Below, piece by piece: positions 23,721 through 32,085 of a stretch of DNA of 64,000 nt (its first letter is position 1; every line of letters starts with the position of its first letter). Below the pieces are notes generated by a model, which was not told where the DNA came from, made no database searches, and saw only the letters and a program-made list of their open reading frames with translations. Made by a program: the position numbers and the translations under genes. The stretch spans positions 124,001 through 188,000 of the forward strand of contig NZ_VKKU01000002.1 of NCBI RefSeq assembly GCF_007280415.1. Direction: 5' to 3'. This stretch comes from Sphingorhabdus contaminans. Its GTDB lineage: Bacteria > Pseudomonadota > Alphaproteobacteria > Sphingomonadales > Sphingomonadaceae.

Positions 23721-23954
23721 GCTGGTCCTCCCTCCGACTCGATGGCAGGGGGCGTCGAGTCCGGGACAGGATATAGGAAACGGCCCGCCGCGCCAATTGG
23801 GGTGGGGTGCGCTTACCGGCTTAATGCCTGCCGCTGTTGGGAATTTTGATTCCCTAAAAGGAAGAAGACACTATTGCGTGACTTTGCGGCTGGGTGCCTT
23901 TTGTCTTCTTTCCCTTTTTCCTTCTGGCGAAAGATAATCGGCCACCGGCCGGGA

Positions 23955-23988
23955 CAAAAAAACCGCCGCAGCTTTCGCCACGGCGGTT
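23955..23988 (-). terminator. Intrinsic terminator of the outer-membrane barrel gene
   Basis: AACCGCCG (23961-23968) and CGGCGGTT (23981-23988) pair over 8 bp; on the minus strand the stem is followed by a T run (A run 23956-23962). It lies 30 bases after the stop of the gene at 24018. The rest of 23721-24017 shows no gene. Confidence 0.85.
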
Positions 23989-24017
23989 CTTTTCAGCCGG
24001 TGTTACCCGGCGTCAGA

Positions 24018-24629
24018 CTAGAAGCGTACGCCCACGCCGACGACGGCCTGGTGACGATCGAAGTCGGTCTCAAGGTCAAAATCATCTTCGCCGATGTCGA
24101 TATTCTTGTAGTTGGAATAGCGATATTCAGCCTTGATGAAGCCGCTGGGTCCGAACAGGTTGAATTTCTGCTCGATGCCAGCGCCCAGACGGTAGCCGTC
24201 GGTGGTGACGCCATTGTTGTAGATGGTGCCCGCACCATTGTCGAAGCGGCTTTCGAACTTCGCGTTGGTGTAGCCGCCCTTGGCGTAGATCATGGTCGAT
24301 GGCGACACGGCAAAGCCGAGACGCGCGCCGACATAGAGATCACGGTCGGTGTTCAGGCTGAAGCTGTCGCCTGTGGTGATCAGGTCGTTCGCCGAACCTT
24401 TCACATCGGAATCGGCAAATTCGCCTTCGATACCGGCGATCACGCCACCAAGCTGAAAGTCATAACCTGCGTTGACGCCGTACATCAGGTCGCCCTTGCC
24501 TTCGCTGACATCGTCATAACCGACGATCCCTTCGATATGGGGGCCGGTGAAGGGCGCTTCTTCCTGTGCGAATGCAGGGGTGATGGCGGCGGAGGAGAGG
24601 AGTGCCGCGCCTAGGAGATATTTACGCAT
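24018..24629 (-). CDS. Outer-membrane beta-barrel protein (opacity-porin type)
   Basis: 203 residues. Signal peptide about 1-21 (ending TPAFAQ). The mature part alternates short strands with Gly/Tyr/Asp-rich loops: GPHIEGIVGYDDV, YGVNAGYDFQLG, DLYVGARLGFAV, TMIYAKGGYTNAKF, IKAEYRYSNY, and ends in VVGVGVRF with the C-terminal Phe needed for barrel assembly. This is the 8-stranded OmpA-like/opacity family. Role may be structural or adhesive; no enzyme motif. Confidence 0.88.
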   Translation of the reverse strand: MRKYLLGAALLSSAAITPAFAQEEAPFTGPHIEGIVGYDDVSEGKGDLMYGVNAGYDFQLGGVIAGIEGEFADSDVKGSANDLITTGDSFSLNTDRDLYVGARLGFAVSPSTMIYAKGGYTNAKFESRFDNGAGTIYNNGVTTDGYRLGAGIEQKFNLFGPSGFIKAEYRYSNYKNIDIGEDDFDLETDFDRHQAVVGVGVRF

Positions 24630-24769
24630 TAGATTTTTCCAATTTTTATCAAACCTACCCTGCTGCGTGCAGGGCCGACAAGAAAACGGACGGGTTCCGA
24701 TAAGGGTTCATGAATATAAAATAACAAGAATCTGTTACTTTATTGCAACAGTCGGCCTTTTACTCCGGA

Positions 24770-25126
24770 TCAAATCGTGTCGTCGGCGATCGTACGGGTA
24801 CGCCCGTTATCGTCAAAATCGCCAGGTTCCAGGCCGTCTTCGCCCAGCATGCCAGGTTCGTCATCATCGCTGCGCTCACCGCGATAGGCATCCATGTCGA
24901 TGACCCCGCTGCGCTCCATCTGCTCCATATGATCAACGACATCCTGTGTGTCGTCCGGGATGATCTGTGCCGGATTAGGGGCGCCGCCATGTTCGCTATC
25001 TTCGCCCGACAGGTCCGGCGCGCTGCCATGCGTCATGGCTTCACCCGCGACGGTCTGCGCCTGTGTATCTTCGTCCGCCTGCTCGCGGTTTTCAGGGGCG
25101 GTTTTGGGGGTGTCGGATGCGGTCAT
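24770..25126 (-). CDS. Acidic, disordered hypothetical protein
   Basis: 118 residues, strongly acidic with many Asp/Glu/Gly/Pro and almost no hydrophobic core, so probably disordered. A single more ordered patch is DVVDHMEQMERSGVIDMDAY (about 62-81). No signal peptide or membrane segment. An unrelated but similarly acidic small protein lies at 27368. A GCTTTTGCCATG context lacks an obvious strong ribosome site, but AGGAGGC is present 10 bases upstream. Function unknown. Confidence 0.6.
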   Translation of the reverse strand: MTASDTPKTAPENREQADEDTQAQTVAGEAMTHGSAPDLSGEDSEHGGAPNPAQIIPDDTQDVVDHMEQMERSGVIDMDAYRGERSDDDEPGMLGEDGLEPGDFDDNGRTRTIADDTI

Positions 25127-25215
25127 GGCAAAAGCCTCCTTGGCGTGTCGGGGATGACAGCCAAACGCGGCAACAGGGCGGGTGTTCCCAGCGACCTAAA
25201 TCAGGATCGGGAGTT

Positions 25216-25710
25216 TTAGCACCAGGGGCGGCGGCCGCCCTGATACCAGCGGGCAAGGCCTTCATCGACCAGCATTTTTCCAAGACTCTGGCCTCCGCGG
25301 GTCAGCACGCGTAACTTGCGGCCATAGCGATCCTCGTCGCGGTCAATGGGTTGCAAGGTAAAGGGGCCTGCATTGGCAAGCTGCAAAAGACGGTGAGTCG
25401 CAGCCTTGCCCAGCCGGCCCTCTTCGGCGCAGCGGGGCGGGTTGGTTTCGGGTGTATCAATGTCGGCAATGCGGATTTTGACGCCTTCATAATAGAGCGT
25501 GTCGCCATCGACGATGCAATTGATGCGCGGTCCTTCGCCGCAAAGGGTGAAGGATGCGCTTTCTGTGTCGTTGCGGGTTGCGGCGTTGGTCGCAGGGGCG
25601 GAGAGCGTCCACACACCCCAAAAGGTCGCGGCGCCGAGGACGAGCGCAAGGGGCAGGATCGGCTTGAAGTCGCTGAAGCCGGTTGATGAACGCTTTGTGG
25701 AATTCCTCAT
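25216..25710 (-). CDS. Membrane-anchored thermonuclease (SNase-like)
   Basis: 164 residues: an N-terminal membrane segment (about 17-36) followed by a staphylococcal-nuclease fold. Catalytic residues align as Arg80, Glu88 (RIADIDTPE, same 8-residue spacing as Arg35/Glu43 of the Staphylococcus enzyme) and Arg131 (DRYGRKL). Four Cys (57, 65, 94, 164) could form disulfides, in keeping with a periplasmic or outside location. It may degrade extracellular DNA or RNA. The fold ends soon after LARWYQGG, so the gene is complete. Confidence 0.88.
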   Translation of the reverse strand: MRNSTKRSSTGFSDFKPILPLALVLGAATFWGVWTLSAPATNAATRNDTESASFTLCGEGPRINCIVDGDTLYYEGVKIRIADIDTPETNPPRCAEEGRLGKAATHRLLQLANAGPFTLQPIDRDEDRYGRKLRVLTRGGQSLGKMLVDEGLARWYQGGRRPWC

Positions 25711-25768
25711 GCGCCGACTTTGCGCATGAGGAAGTCAAGATTTGGCTAATGCTCAGTCCGGAGCACCC

Positions 25769-25972
25769 TTATTTTTTGGCAGGTGCGCCAAATACCTTTT
25801 TGTCGACATATTCGACAAAGTCCTTCGAAAACGCATCGCGCAGTTCGGCCTTTGCCCGATCAACATCGTCGGCTGTTTTGGGCGGGAAATATTCCAGCGG
25901 ATTTTTTTGACCCAGATCAAGGAATGCGGCGGCGCATGGGGTTATCCCAAAGCCAACAACCCAAGGAGCCCG
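25769..25972 (-). pseudogene. 3' remnant of a gene, no start codon
   Basis: 68 codons are open, ending ...EYVDKKVFGAPAKK. The last 50 or so read like real protein (LDLGQKNPLEYFPPKTADDV), with normal codon use. There is no ATG, GTG or TTG in frame between the upstream TGA (25973-25975) and this stretch. The only nearby ATG is in another frame and stops after six codons. Either the 5' part was lost, or a frameshift separates it from its start. Family not recognised. Confidence 0.4.
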
Positions 25973-25974
25973 TC

Positions 25975-26079
25975 ATGGATGTTTTGCAAATTCCCTATGT
26001 TGCCCTGTTTACCGGCATGGTTTCGGCCTTCGCCCTTGCCATGCTGTACGCAACCATATCGGAAGCCTTGCATAAATAA
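25975..26079 (+). CDS. 34-residue single-helix membrane protein
   Basis: Starts MDVLQIPYVAL and contains one hydrophobic helix (about 7-27) followed by a short polar tail (ISEALHK). AAGGAG lies 7 bases before the ATG, making translation likely. Too short for standard callers. It starts beside the minus-strand remnant and is convergent with the SRAP gene 6 bp away. It could be a small respiratory or stress-response subunit; no family recognised. Confidence 0.55.
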   Translation: MDVLQIPYVALFTGMVSAFALAMLYATISEALHK

Positions 26080-26085
26080 GGCAGG

Positions 26086-26736
26086 CTATTCCACCGCCAT
26101 CAACTGGCTTGGAAATGGTGCGACCAGCTTCGCGGCCTCGTCCCATTTCGCCGTCAGCCAGGTCTTGTAGTCAGCCTCCTGCAAGATAACCGGCATCGCC
26201 TTTGGATGCAGCGGTGCGACCAGCGGGTTGGGCTCGCAGGTCAGGAAGGCGAACATTTTCTCCCCCTCGGGCGGCGACACCCCTCCCGTCGTCGCCCTAC
26301 CCACCCGGCGCCAGATGCCTGCAAAGGCCGCAACCGGACGGTCGGTGACCGTGAACCAATGCTCGGCACGCCCCTGTCCCATTTTCGGCTCGGCAAAGCG
26401 GGTGAAGGGTACAAGACATCTCTGTTCGGGCTTGGTAAGCATAGAGCGCCAGAAAGGGCTGGCGAGATTGCGGACATTTGTGACATGCTTGGTCACCGTC
26501 GTCCCTGGCCGCTTTCCCGGCAACGACAGCGGTACGCCCCACGTCATCAGATCGACCACCGCCCCACGGGCCGCCACATCCTGACGCACAACAGCCGCCT
26601 CGCGCCGCGGCCAGATCTCTTCTTCCAGTTCCGTCGCGCGCGGCGGAACGGTCTCGCTCAAGCTCCAGGAAATATATTCGCGCCATGTCTGTAAAAGTGC
26701 CTGCGCGTCCGGGTTATTTGCGTAGTGATTGCACAT
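26086..26736 (-). CDS. SRAP-domain protein (HMCES/YedK-like), divergent
   Basis: 216 residues of the SRAP family, which uses Cys2 to cross-link abasic sites in single-stranded DNA. Cys2 is present (MCNHY, where MCGRY is usual). TNVRNLASPFWR and RCLVPFTRFAEP match the conserved core, and LHPKAMPVIL holds the active-site His region. The usual GFYEW glutamate motif is changed to RFAEP, keeping Glu but in a different frame of neighbours. This subgroup is seen in Alphaproteobacteria. A role in abasic-site protection is inferred from the family. Confidence 0.83.
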   Translation of the reverse strand: MCNHYANNPDAQALLQTWREYISWSLSETVPPRATELEEEIWPRREAAVVRQDVAARGAVVDLMTWGVPLSLPGKRPGTTVTKHVTNVRNLASPFWRSMLTKPEQRCLVPFTRFAEPKMGQGRAEHWFTVTDRPVAAFAGIWRRVGRATTGGVSPPEGEKMFAFLTCEPNPLVAPLHPKAMPVILQEADYKTWLTAKWDEAAKLVAPFPSQLMAVE

Positions 26737-26798
26737 GGAAATTAGTTTAGGGGCTCACCCCGACAACGCAACTCCTTCACTACCGAGCTGGACCTCCG

Positions 26799-27107
26799 AT
26801 GCCCGAAACCGCCTTCAAGATTTTCACCGCTGACCAATGGGCACAGTTTCAGGCCGATGGCATATTCCATGGCGCACCCGTCGATCTTGCCGATGGCTAC
26901 ATCCACCTGTCTGCTGCCGACCAACTGCAAGCTACTCTCGACAAGCATTTTTCAGGGCAAACCGGACTCGTGATTGCCGAGGTCGACCTTTCGGTTCTGG
27001 GTGATCTTGTGAAGTGGGAAGTGTCACGCGGCGGTGCGTTGTTCCCGCACATTTACGGGGCCTTGCCTGCCAGCGCAATTATCGGTGAACCGGCATTTAC
27101 CTCCTGA
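26799..27107 (+). CDS. DUF952 family protein
   Basis: 102 residues, single domain. The sequence FKIFTADQWAQFQADGIFHGAPVDLADGYIHLS, then LVIAEVDLSVLGDLVKWE and FPHIYGALPASAI, carries the DUF952 signature, a fold related to ADP-ribosyl-transferase-like/glutathione S-transferase-neighbour proteins of unknown activity. It is complete at the normal family length. It heads a short plus-strand pair with the 54-residue gene 23 bp downstream. Confidence 0.87.
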   Translation: MPETAFKIFTADQWAQFQADGIFHGAPVDLADGYIHLSAADQLQATLDKHFSGQTGLVIAEVDLSVLGDLVKWEVSRGGALFPHIYGALPASAIIGEPAFTS

Positions 27108-27130
27108 ACGATAGCGCCTAGGGCATCGTT

Positions 27131-27295
27131 ATGGCCGATCTTTATCTCAAAGCACTCGAATCCGAACGCCGCAGCCTGTGGGCGACCGCGCGTCTTAAAG
27201 GATTGCCGAAGGATTCGCCGGAACGTTTACGTATCGCGGTCCTCGACGCGGACATTGCCGCGCACAAAGCGAAGAGCAAATCGCCCTCCAAATAA
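27131..27295 (+). CDS. Small basic hypothetical protein
   Basis: 54 residues, helical and Lys/Arg/Ala rich: MADLYLKALESERRSLWATA, then KDSPERLRIAVLDADIAAHKAKSK. Two amphipathic helices are likely. There is no strong ribosome site, so translation may be coupled to the DUF952 gene just upstream. A terminator follows four bases after the stop. Family not recognised, though similar short proteins accompany DUF952 genes in relatives, as far as I recall. Confidence 0.55.
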   Translation: MADLYLKALESERRSLWATARLKGLPKDSPERLRIAVLDADIAAHKAKSKSPSK

Positions 27296-27298
27296 TTA

Positions 27299-27328
27299 GG
27301 CCCGCCCCGCGGGTTGACGGGACGGGCC
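27299..27328 (+). terminator. Hairpin terminator after the DUF952 pair
   Basis: GGCCCG (27299-27304) and CGGGCC (27323-27328) pair, with further G/C pairing possible inside, followed by TT only. Weak poly-T lowers confidence. Confidence 0.45.
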
Positions 27329-27367
27329 TTCCGCTCCTTGGGCACTGCTAGGGGTGCCGCGGGAACT

Positions 27368-27595
27368 TCAACGCATCCGGAAAAACTCCCGATCTGCGTC
27401 CTCATAAGCCTCTGGCTCTGCATCTTGTGACCGATCAACGGGCCGTTCGTCCGCATGGTCATTATCGATATCTTCGCCCGTCGCGGTCATTGCTGCATCG
27501 GTGCCAAACTTGCTCGGCCGGACCGGAGGCGATGCTTTTACATGGCCGGTCCCGGCTCTCTGGGCGATGGGTCGCTCTAACGGGGTGGGGATCAT
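27368..27595 (-). CDS. Small acidic hypothetical protein
   Basis: 75 residues, hydrophilic and acidic toward the C-terminus (DIDNDHADERPVDRSQDAE), with no signal peptide. The open frame continues far upstream, but that part overlaps the NRDE gene; the ATG at 27595 has AAAGGAA about 7 bases before it and is preferred. It lies 109 bp after the NRDE gene on the same strand. Composition resembles the disordered protein at 24770; both may belong to a stress-related group, which is speculative. Confidence 0.5.
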   Translation of the reverse strand: MIPTPLERPIAQRAGTGHVKASPPVRPSKFGTDAAMTATGEDIDNDHADERPVDRSQDAEPEAYEDADREFFRMR

Positions 27596-27704
27596 CAAAG
27601 GTTCCTTTGCTACTCTCGTACAGGAACCAATGCGTGCCGATAGCTTTCGTTCCGGCCTATTCGGCAGGAATCGATTGCAATTCCGACGAACGCCTATTGT
27701 GTAT

Positions 27705-28415
27705 TTATTTGCCCGCTGACCAGTCAAAGGCGATGCGTGTTTCACCTGCGGCGGCGCCCTGGGCGTCAAAACGCCGCTCTGAAATGAAACCCGCACCTTG
27801 TCGATTGACGGCAATCACCGTGCTGCACCGTGTTCCATAAACAGGATTGCGGATAAATATCTGCTCTGCCGCCGGACTATTATCCGCTTCGTCGGCCAAC
27901 AGATCGAAAATCTGTTCGGGATGCCCTGCCCCATTTGAAAGCCAGGTCGCAAAGGCCAGCTCCAACCTGTCCTTTCGCGGCCATGGGTCGCCATCCGGCG
28001 CGTTTGAAAAAAGCTGGATCCCCGTACTCAAAACACGCCGTACCGCGGCCGGTCGATTGGCAAAATACTCGGCCTGCGCCATATCGCCTATAATGAGATT
28101 GAAAGGATTAAAGCCGTCCAGCCCCTCTGGTCGCGTTCCGTCCGCTAGCCAGTCCGCAACAAGAGCCCCGCGCGATTGCTTTGCCGGGTCCGGACCTTGG
28201 GGATCACGGATATTGGTAACAACCGCGAAGCGACCCGCCTTGGAAACGCCCATCCAAGTGCCGCCGGACACCAGGTCCCGTCCGGCGATGATCCCCGTGG
28301 CATCGGGCCAGATATGGACAGGATCGGAAGCGCGGGCATGATATTCATCCCGGTTACCGGCAACCAGCAAAGGCCATTCAGGATGAACATCCAATCCAAC
28401 GACGACGACACACAT
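27705..28415 (-). CDS. NRDE/TANGO2-family protein
   Basis: 236 residues. Starts MCVVVVGL with Cys2 in the place of an Ntn-hydrolase nucleophile, followed by the family-naming motif GNRDEYHAR (about 20-28), GRDLVSGGTWMGVSKAGRFAVVTN and SRGALVADWL. It is full length. The human relative TANGO2 is tied to lipid/haem handling; bacterial roles are unclear. It is downstream of the ceramide synthase candidate by 56 bp on the same strand and may be co-transcribed. Confidence 0.88.
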   Translation of the reverse strand: MCVVVVGLDVHPEWPLLVAGNRDEYHARASDPVHIWPDATGIIAGRDLVSGGTWMGVSKAGRFAVVTNIRDPQGPDPAKQSRGALVADWLADGTRPEGLDGFNPFNLIIGDMAQAEYFANRPAAVRRVLSTGIQLFSNAPDGDPWPRKDRLELAFATWLSNGAGHPEQIFDLLADEADNSPAAEQIFIRNPVYGTRCSTVIAVNRQGAGFISERRFDAQGAAAGETRIAFDWSAGK

Positions 28416-28471
28416 GGCGGTTCCTTCTGCTACAAGCGCGACACAAAGGCCCGTATGACCAAAGGCGTCAG

Positions 28472-29638
28472 TTAAAGAGCCTTTTCGTATATCCGGTACA
28501 CTTTATTCACGGTGCCGCCCACGGCTTCACCAACCGATTTCATAGGACCATTACTGGCGAGGACCCAACCGAAGTCCCCCCGGACCGCGCCAAATTTCGA
28601 AACCGAGTCGCGACGGATATATTCGACCAGCATCAACGCCAGCTGGCTTGCCATGCGCGTAGACTGAAGCTTTTTGACGACGCCCATCAAGGGCACGCGC
28701 ATTGTTGTCACCTTGGGTTTGCGGAGCCACCAAAGCAGTTTGGCCCAGTTGAACGGAAACAGGCTGCCGCCGAAATTCTTCAGCTTTTCATTCAGATCAG
28801 GGATGGTCATCATGAACGCGACAGGCTCACCGTCGACTTCGGCAACCCGAATAAGGTCTTCATACACGATCGGCTTCAGCTTTTTTCCGGCATAGGCAAT
28901 TTCGGCATCGGTAAACGGCACAAAGCCCCAATTGTCACTCCACGCATCGTTCAAGATGCTCAGTAAGAGGGCTGCCTCTTCGTCAAACCGGCTTTTGTCG
29001 ACGCGGCGTATCCGGATTTTATCGGACCGCTCACCCATTGCCACAATACGGTTGCTAAGCTCCGGCAATCCCTTGTCGATGGGCAAGTCATAGGTCAGCA
29101 AATCCTGCACGCCTGCATAGCCTGCCGCTTCGATCCATGGGGCATAGGCAGAACTGTTGAAGCCCATCATGACGACCGGCGGATGGTCGAAACCTTCAAC
29201 CAGCAAACCGGGTTCATCCCACATTGCAAGGCTGATAGGCCCCATCGAACGCGTCATACCCTTTGCCCGCAACGCGTCTTCTGCGCGCGCAATCAGGGCC
29301 GTCGCAACTGCAGCATCTTCGGCTTCGAACAACCCCCAGTTGCCGCATCCCGGTCCCATGCCCTGCTCCGGTGGCTGCTTCAGCGCGAGATGATCAATAT
29401 GGGCGGAAATACGGCCCACGACTTGCCCGGCCCGTTCGGCCAGGAAAAATTCCGCTTCACCATGTTCAAACCACGGATTCTTGCCGGGGGTTATCAATCC
29501 GTGCACCTCATCCTTTAATGGCGGCACCCAGTTCGGATCATTGGCATATAGGCGGAATGGAAGGTCAACAAAGGCTTTGCGATCGGTCTTTGTGACGACA
29601 GGTCTGATCGTAATTTCGCTCATTCGGTTTTCACTCAT
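28472..29638 (-). CDS. bcerS: GNAT-fold acyltransferase, candidate bacterial ceramide synthase
   Basis: 388 residues with a GNAT N-acyltransferase fold: an N-terminal half with LPFRLYANDPNWVPPLKDEV and EHGEAEFFLAERAGQVVGRI (strand and turn of the acyl-CoA site), and a second GNAT-like half. Relatives are often labelled dATP pyrophosphohydrolase. In Caulobacter the ceramide synthase of the sphingolipid locus is a GNAT-superfamily protein next to LptG/LptF paralogues; the same arrangement is seen here. It overlaps the lptG stop (ATGA), so it is translated with it. Ceramide synthase activity (acylation of 3-ketosphinganine or sphinganine) is inferred from context and fold. Confidence 0.72.
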   Translation of the reverse strand: MSENRMSEITIRPVVTKTDRKAFVDLPFRLYANDPNWVPPLKDEVHGLITPGKNPWFEHGEAEFFLAERAGQVVGRISAHIDHLALKQPPEQGMGPGCGNWGLFEAEDAAVATALIARAEDALRAKGMTRSMGPISLAMWDEPGLLVEGFDHPPVVMMGFNSSAYAPWIEAAGYAGVQDLLTYDLPIDKGLPELSNRIVAMGERSDKIRIRRVDKSRFDEEAALLLSILNDAWSDNWGFVPFTDAEIAYAGKKLKPIVYEDLIRVAEVDGEPVAFMMTIPDLNEKLKNFGGSLFPFNWAKLLWWLRKPKVTTMRVPLMGVVKKLQSTRMASQLALMLVEYIRRDSVSKFGAVRGDFGWVLASNGPMKSVGEAVGGTVNKVYRIYEKAL

Positions 29639-30723
29639 TCTTCGGTCCGCACAAGAACCGTCTCGCCAATCAGCAGGAACAGCAGAAACGGACCCCATGC
29701 CGCAATCCACGGCGGATATGCCCCCAGATTCCCCATCGCCAATGCAAAGTTATCGGCAACAAAATAGGCAAAGCCGAGTGCCATACCGATGACAGCCCGC
29801 AAAAATAGCGCACCTGACCGCGCAAGGCCGAAGGCTGCGACGGCACCCAGCAACGGCATCAACAGGGTCGATAGTGGCCCTGACAATTTGTGCCAGAGAA
29901 TACCCTCCAGATTATCGGTCCGGCGACCGGCCGCTTTCAGATCCTGAATTGCACCCATCAAAGGAAAAAAGCCCAGACTGTCACCATCAACCTTGATGTA
30001 GTTGAAACGATCCGGCGTGATATTCTGCCCGACCGTCAAAGTGGGAAACTTCTTCTCCTCGGTCGTCGCAACGTCAAATGACGTGGCGTTGACGAGCAAC
30101 CAGGCATCGCCTGTATAGCGCGCTTCGCTCGCCTTGATCACTTGGCGCAAGCTGCCATTTGCCCGCAGGTACAGGCTGACGTCCCCCAGGCGGGTTGCCG
30201 TCCCGGCTCCCGTGACGGTGCCAGCCTGGATGAGATCCTGACCTTCGCGTACCCAGACATTGGTTTTGACCCCGGTATCAACGGGAACCGGCCCGTAATC
30301 TTCCGCCTGCCAGACTTTTAAGCGTGCAGTATTGGGCGCGACGACCAGATCGTTAAATGTGAAGGAAAGCCCCGCGACTGCAAGGCTGGCAACAAACATC
30401 GGTGCCAGAATCTGGTGGGCTGACAGGCCGGCTGCCTTCATGGCAATCACTTCGCTATTCTGGCTGAGCGTTGCGAATGTAATCAAGGTACCCAGCAGGA
30501 CGGAGAAAGGCAGAAAACGCGCAATGATCTGCGGCGCACGCATCCCGACATAGCGCAAGACATCGCCCTGATCATTGCCCGGAACCGATAAAATCTTGCC
30601 GCTTTCACCCAGCAGATCGAGCGTCATCAGGATGAGCACGAGCATCGCAAGCACGGCGAAGCTGCGCAAGAAGAACAGCTTCGCCATGTAAAGGGTGATG
30701 TTGCGCGAAGGGAAAAAGTGCAT
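29635..30723 (-). CDS. lptG: LptG-type lipid transport permease
   Basis: 362 residues of the LptF/LptG family: membrane helices at about 12-34 and 58-78, a large periplasmic beta-jellyroll (about 105-260), and C-terminal helices about 275-350. LptFG with LptB extracts lipids from the inner membrane. Here it lies between the candidate ceramide synthase and lptF, overlapping the former by 4 bp and starting 3 bp after the latter. Location at a sphingolipid locus suggests that it may export sphingolipids and not (or not only) lipopolysaccharide. Confidence 0.88.
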   Translation of the reverse strand: MHFFPSRNITLYMAKLFFLRSFAVLAMLVLILMTLDLLGESGKILSVPGNDQGDVLRYVGMRAPQIIARFLPFSVLLGTLITFATLSQNSEVIAMKAAGLSAHQILAPMFVASLAVAGLSFTFNDLVVAPNTARLKVWQAEDYGPVPVDTGVKTNVWVREGQDLIQAGTVTGAGTATRLGDVSLYLRANGSLRQVIKASEARYTGDAWLLVNATSFDVATTEEKKFPTLTVGQNITPDRFNYIKVDGDSLGFFPLMGAIQDLKAAGRRTDNLEGILWHKLSGPLSTLLMPLLGAVAAFGLARSGALFLRAVIGMALGFAYFVADNFALAMGNLGAYPPWIAAWGPFLLFLLIGETVLVRTEE

Positions 30724-30726
30724 GCG

Positions 30727-31959
30727 CTATGACTCCGTTTCCGGCATGCCGATGGTCGCGAGGCGCGATTTGCGGCCGAAGCGGAACGTCTTGCGTATCG
30801 TCTTTCCAACCTTGTTTGCAAACACCTCAAGCGCACCAATAGGCTGGCCACCCGGGACGTGCGCGATGACATGATACATCCACAGGATCAAACCGGCAAA
30901 AAGCACGAAGGGTAACCATAAGGCGACAAAAGGATCGACGATTCCCATACCGCCCACGCCTTCGGCATATTCATTGATCTTGTGGTAGGTGACGACCATC
31001 ACGATCGACAGGAATACGCCCAGCGCGGACGTTGATCGCTTCGGCGGCACCGCAAGGGCCAATGCCAAAAATGGCAAGAGCAGCATCATCGCTACCTCGA
31101 CCAGACGGAAGTGGAAATTGGCCCAGGCCTTGTTTCGCTCTTCTACCGGTTTTTGGGCATTGCCGCCGATACGGACAAGTTCTGTGATGCTATACTCGCG
31201 ATCTTTGCCGCCGCGGGCCCGGAAATTTTCGATGCTGGGCAACGGGATTGGAACATCGTGACTTGTAAAGCTCAAGACACGTGGCGTCTTATAGTTCGGC
31301 GCATCATGCACCAACGTGCCTTTTTCCAGCCGCAATAAAATCGTGTCCGGATCATCGGTGCGCAGAAATTGCCCTTTTTCGGCCGATACAGCGATCGATT
31401 GCCCGTTCTTGCTTTGGGCATATACGAACATACCCGACAGGCGATTGCCATTGTCCCGGCTTTCTTCAATGCGGACGGTCAAATTTTCGCCAACTTTGTT
31501 AAACTCGCCAACCCTTACCTTTGCGCCGAACGCACCCGACCGCAGTTCGAAACGCAATTCTTCATAGAGGTAGCGGGCGCTGGGCTGGATGAATCCGACG
31601 ATAGCAAAATTGACGACCGCCAATGTTATCGCAAAGAGAAACGGCACCCGCAGCAATCGGAAATAGCTCATCCCCACGGCACGAAAAATGTCGAGTTCTG
31701 AAGAGGTTGCAAGGCGGCGGAACGCCAGCAAAATGCCAAGCAACAAGCCGATCGGGATGCCGAGCGACAGATATTCCGGGATCAAATTGGCCAGCATGCG
31801 CCATACGACGCTGACCGGTCCGCCTTCGGCCGCGACAAAGTCGAACAGGCTCAGCATTTTTTCCAGCAGCAACAGCGATGCAGCGATGGCGAGTGTCCCG
31901 AGCAGGGGCAACATCACGAGTCGGAAGATATAACGGTCAGTGGCGGTAATAAATTTCAA
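30727..31959 (-). CDS. lptF: LptF-type lipid transport permease
   Basis: 410 residues with the same layout as LptG: helices near 13-33, 51-75 and 97-117, a periplasmic domain about 125-270, then helices about 285-360, and a basic C-terminal extension (about 365-410, FANKVGKTIRKTFRFGRKSR). The long tail is unlike the short end of canonical LptF. It is the first gene of a four- or five-gene minus-strand run and diverges from the DUF2141 gene across about 126 bp that must hold both promoters. Confidence 0.87.
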   Translation of the reverse strand: MKFITATDRYIFRLVMLPLLGTLAIAASLLLLEKMLSLFDFVAAEGGPVSVVWRMLANLIPEYLSLGIPIGLLLGILLAFRRLATSSELDIFRAVGMSYFRLLRVPFLFAITLAVVNFAIVGFIQPSARYLYEELRFELRSGAFGAKVRVGEFNKVGENLTVRIEESRDNGNRLSGMFVYAQSKNGQSIAVSAEKGQFLRTDDPDTILLRLEKGTLVHDAPNYKTPRVLSFTSHDVPIPLPSIENFRARGGKDREYSITELVRIGGNAQKPVEERNKAWANFHFRLVEVAMMLLLPFLALALAVPPKRSTSALGVFLSIVMVVTYHKINEYAEGVGGMGIVDPFVALWLPFVLFAGLILWMYHVIAHVPGGQPIGALEVFANKVGKTIRKTFRFGRKSRLATIGMPETES

Positions 31960-32085
31960 CTTATGGTCGCCCTGTTACCCTAATTTGGCCGCAAACTCAC
32001 CCGATAGACGCTATCAGGTTCAGGGGCAATATCGATGGCGTGCGTAAAGCAAAATCGCCGGAAATACTGTTCCAGGAGTTTTATG

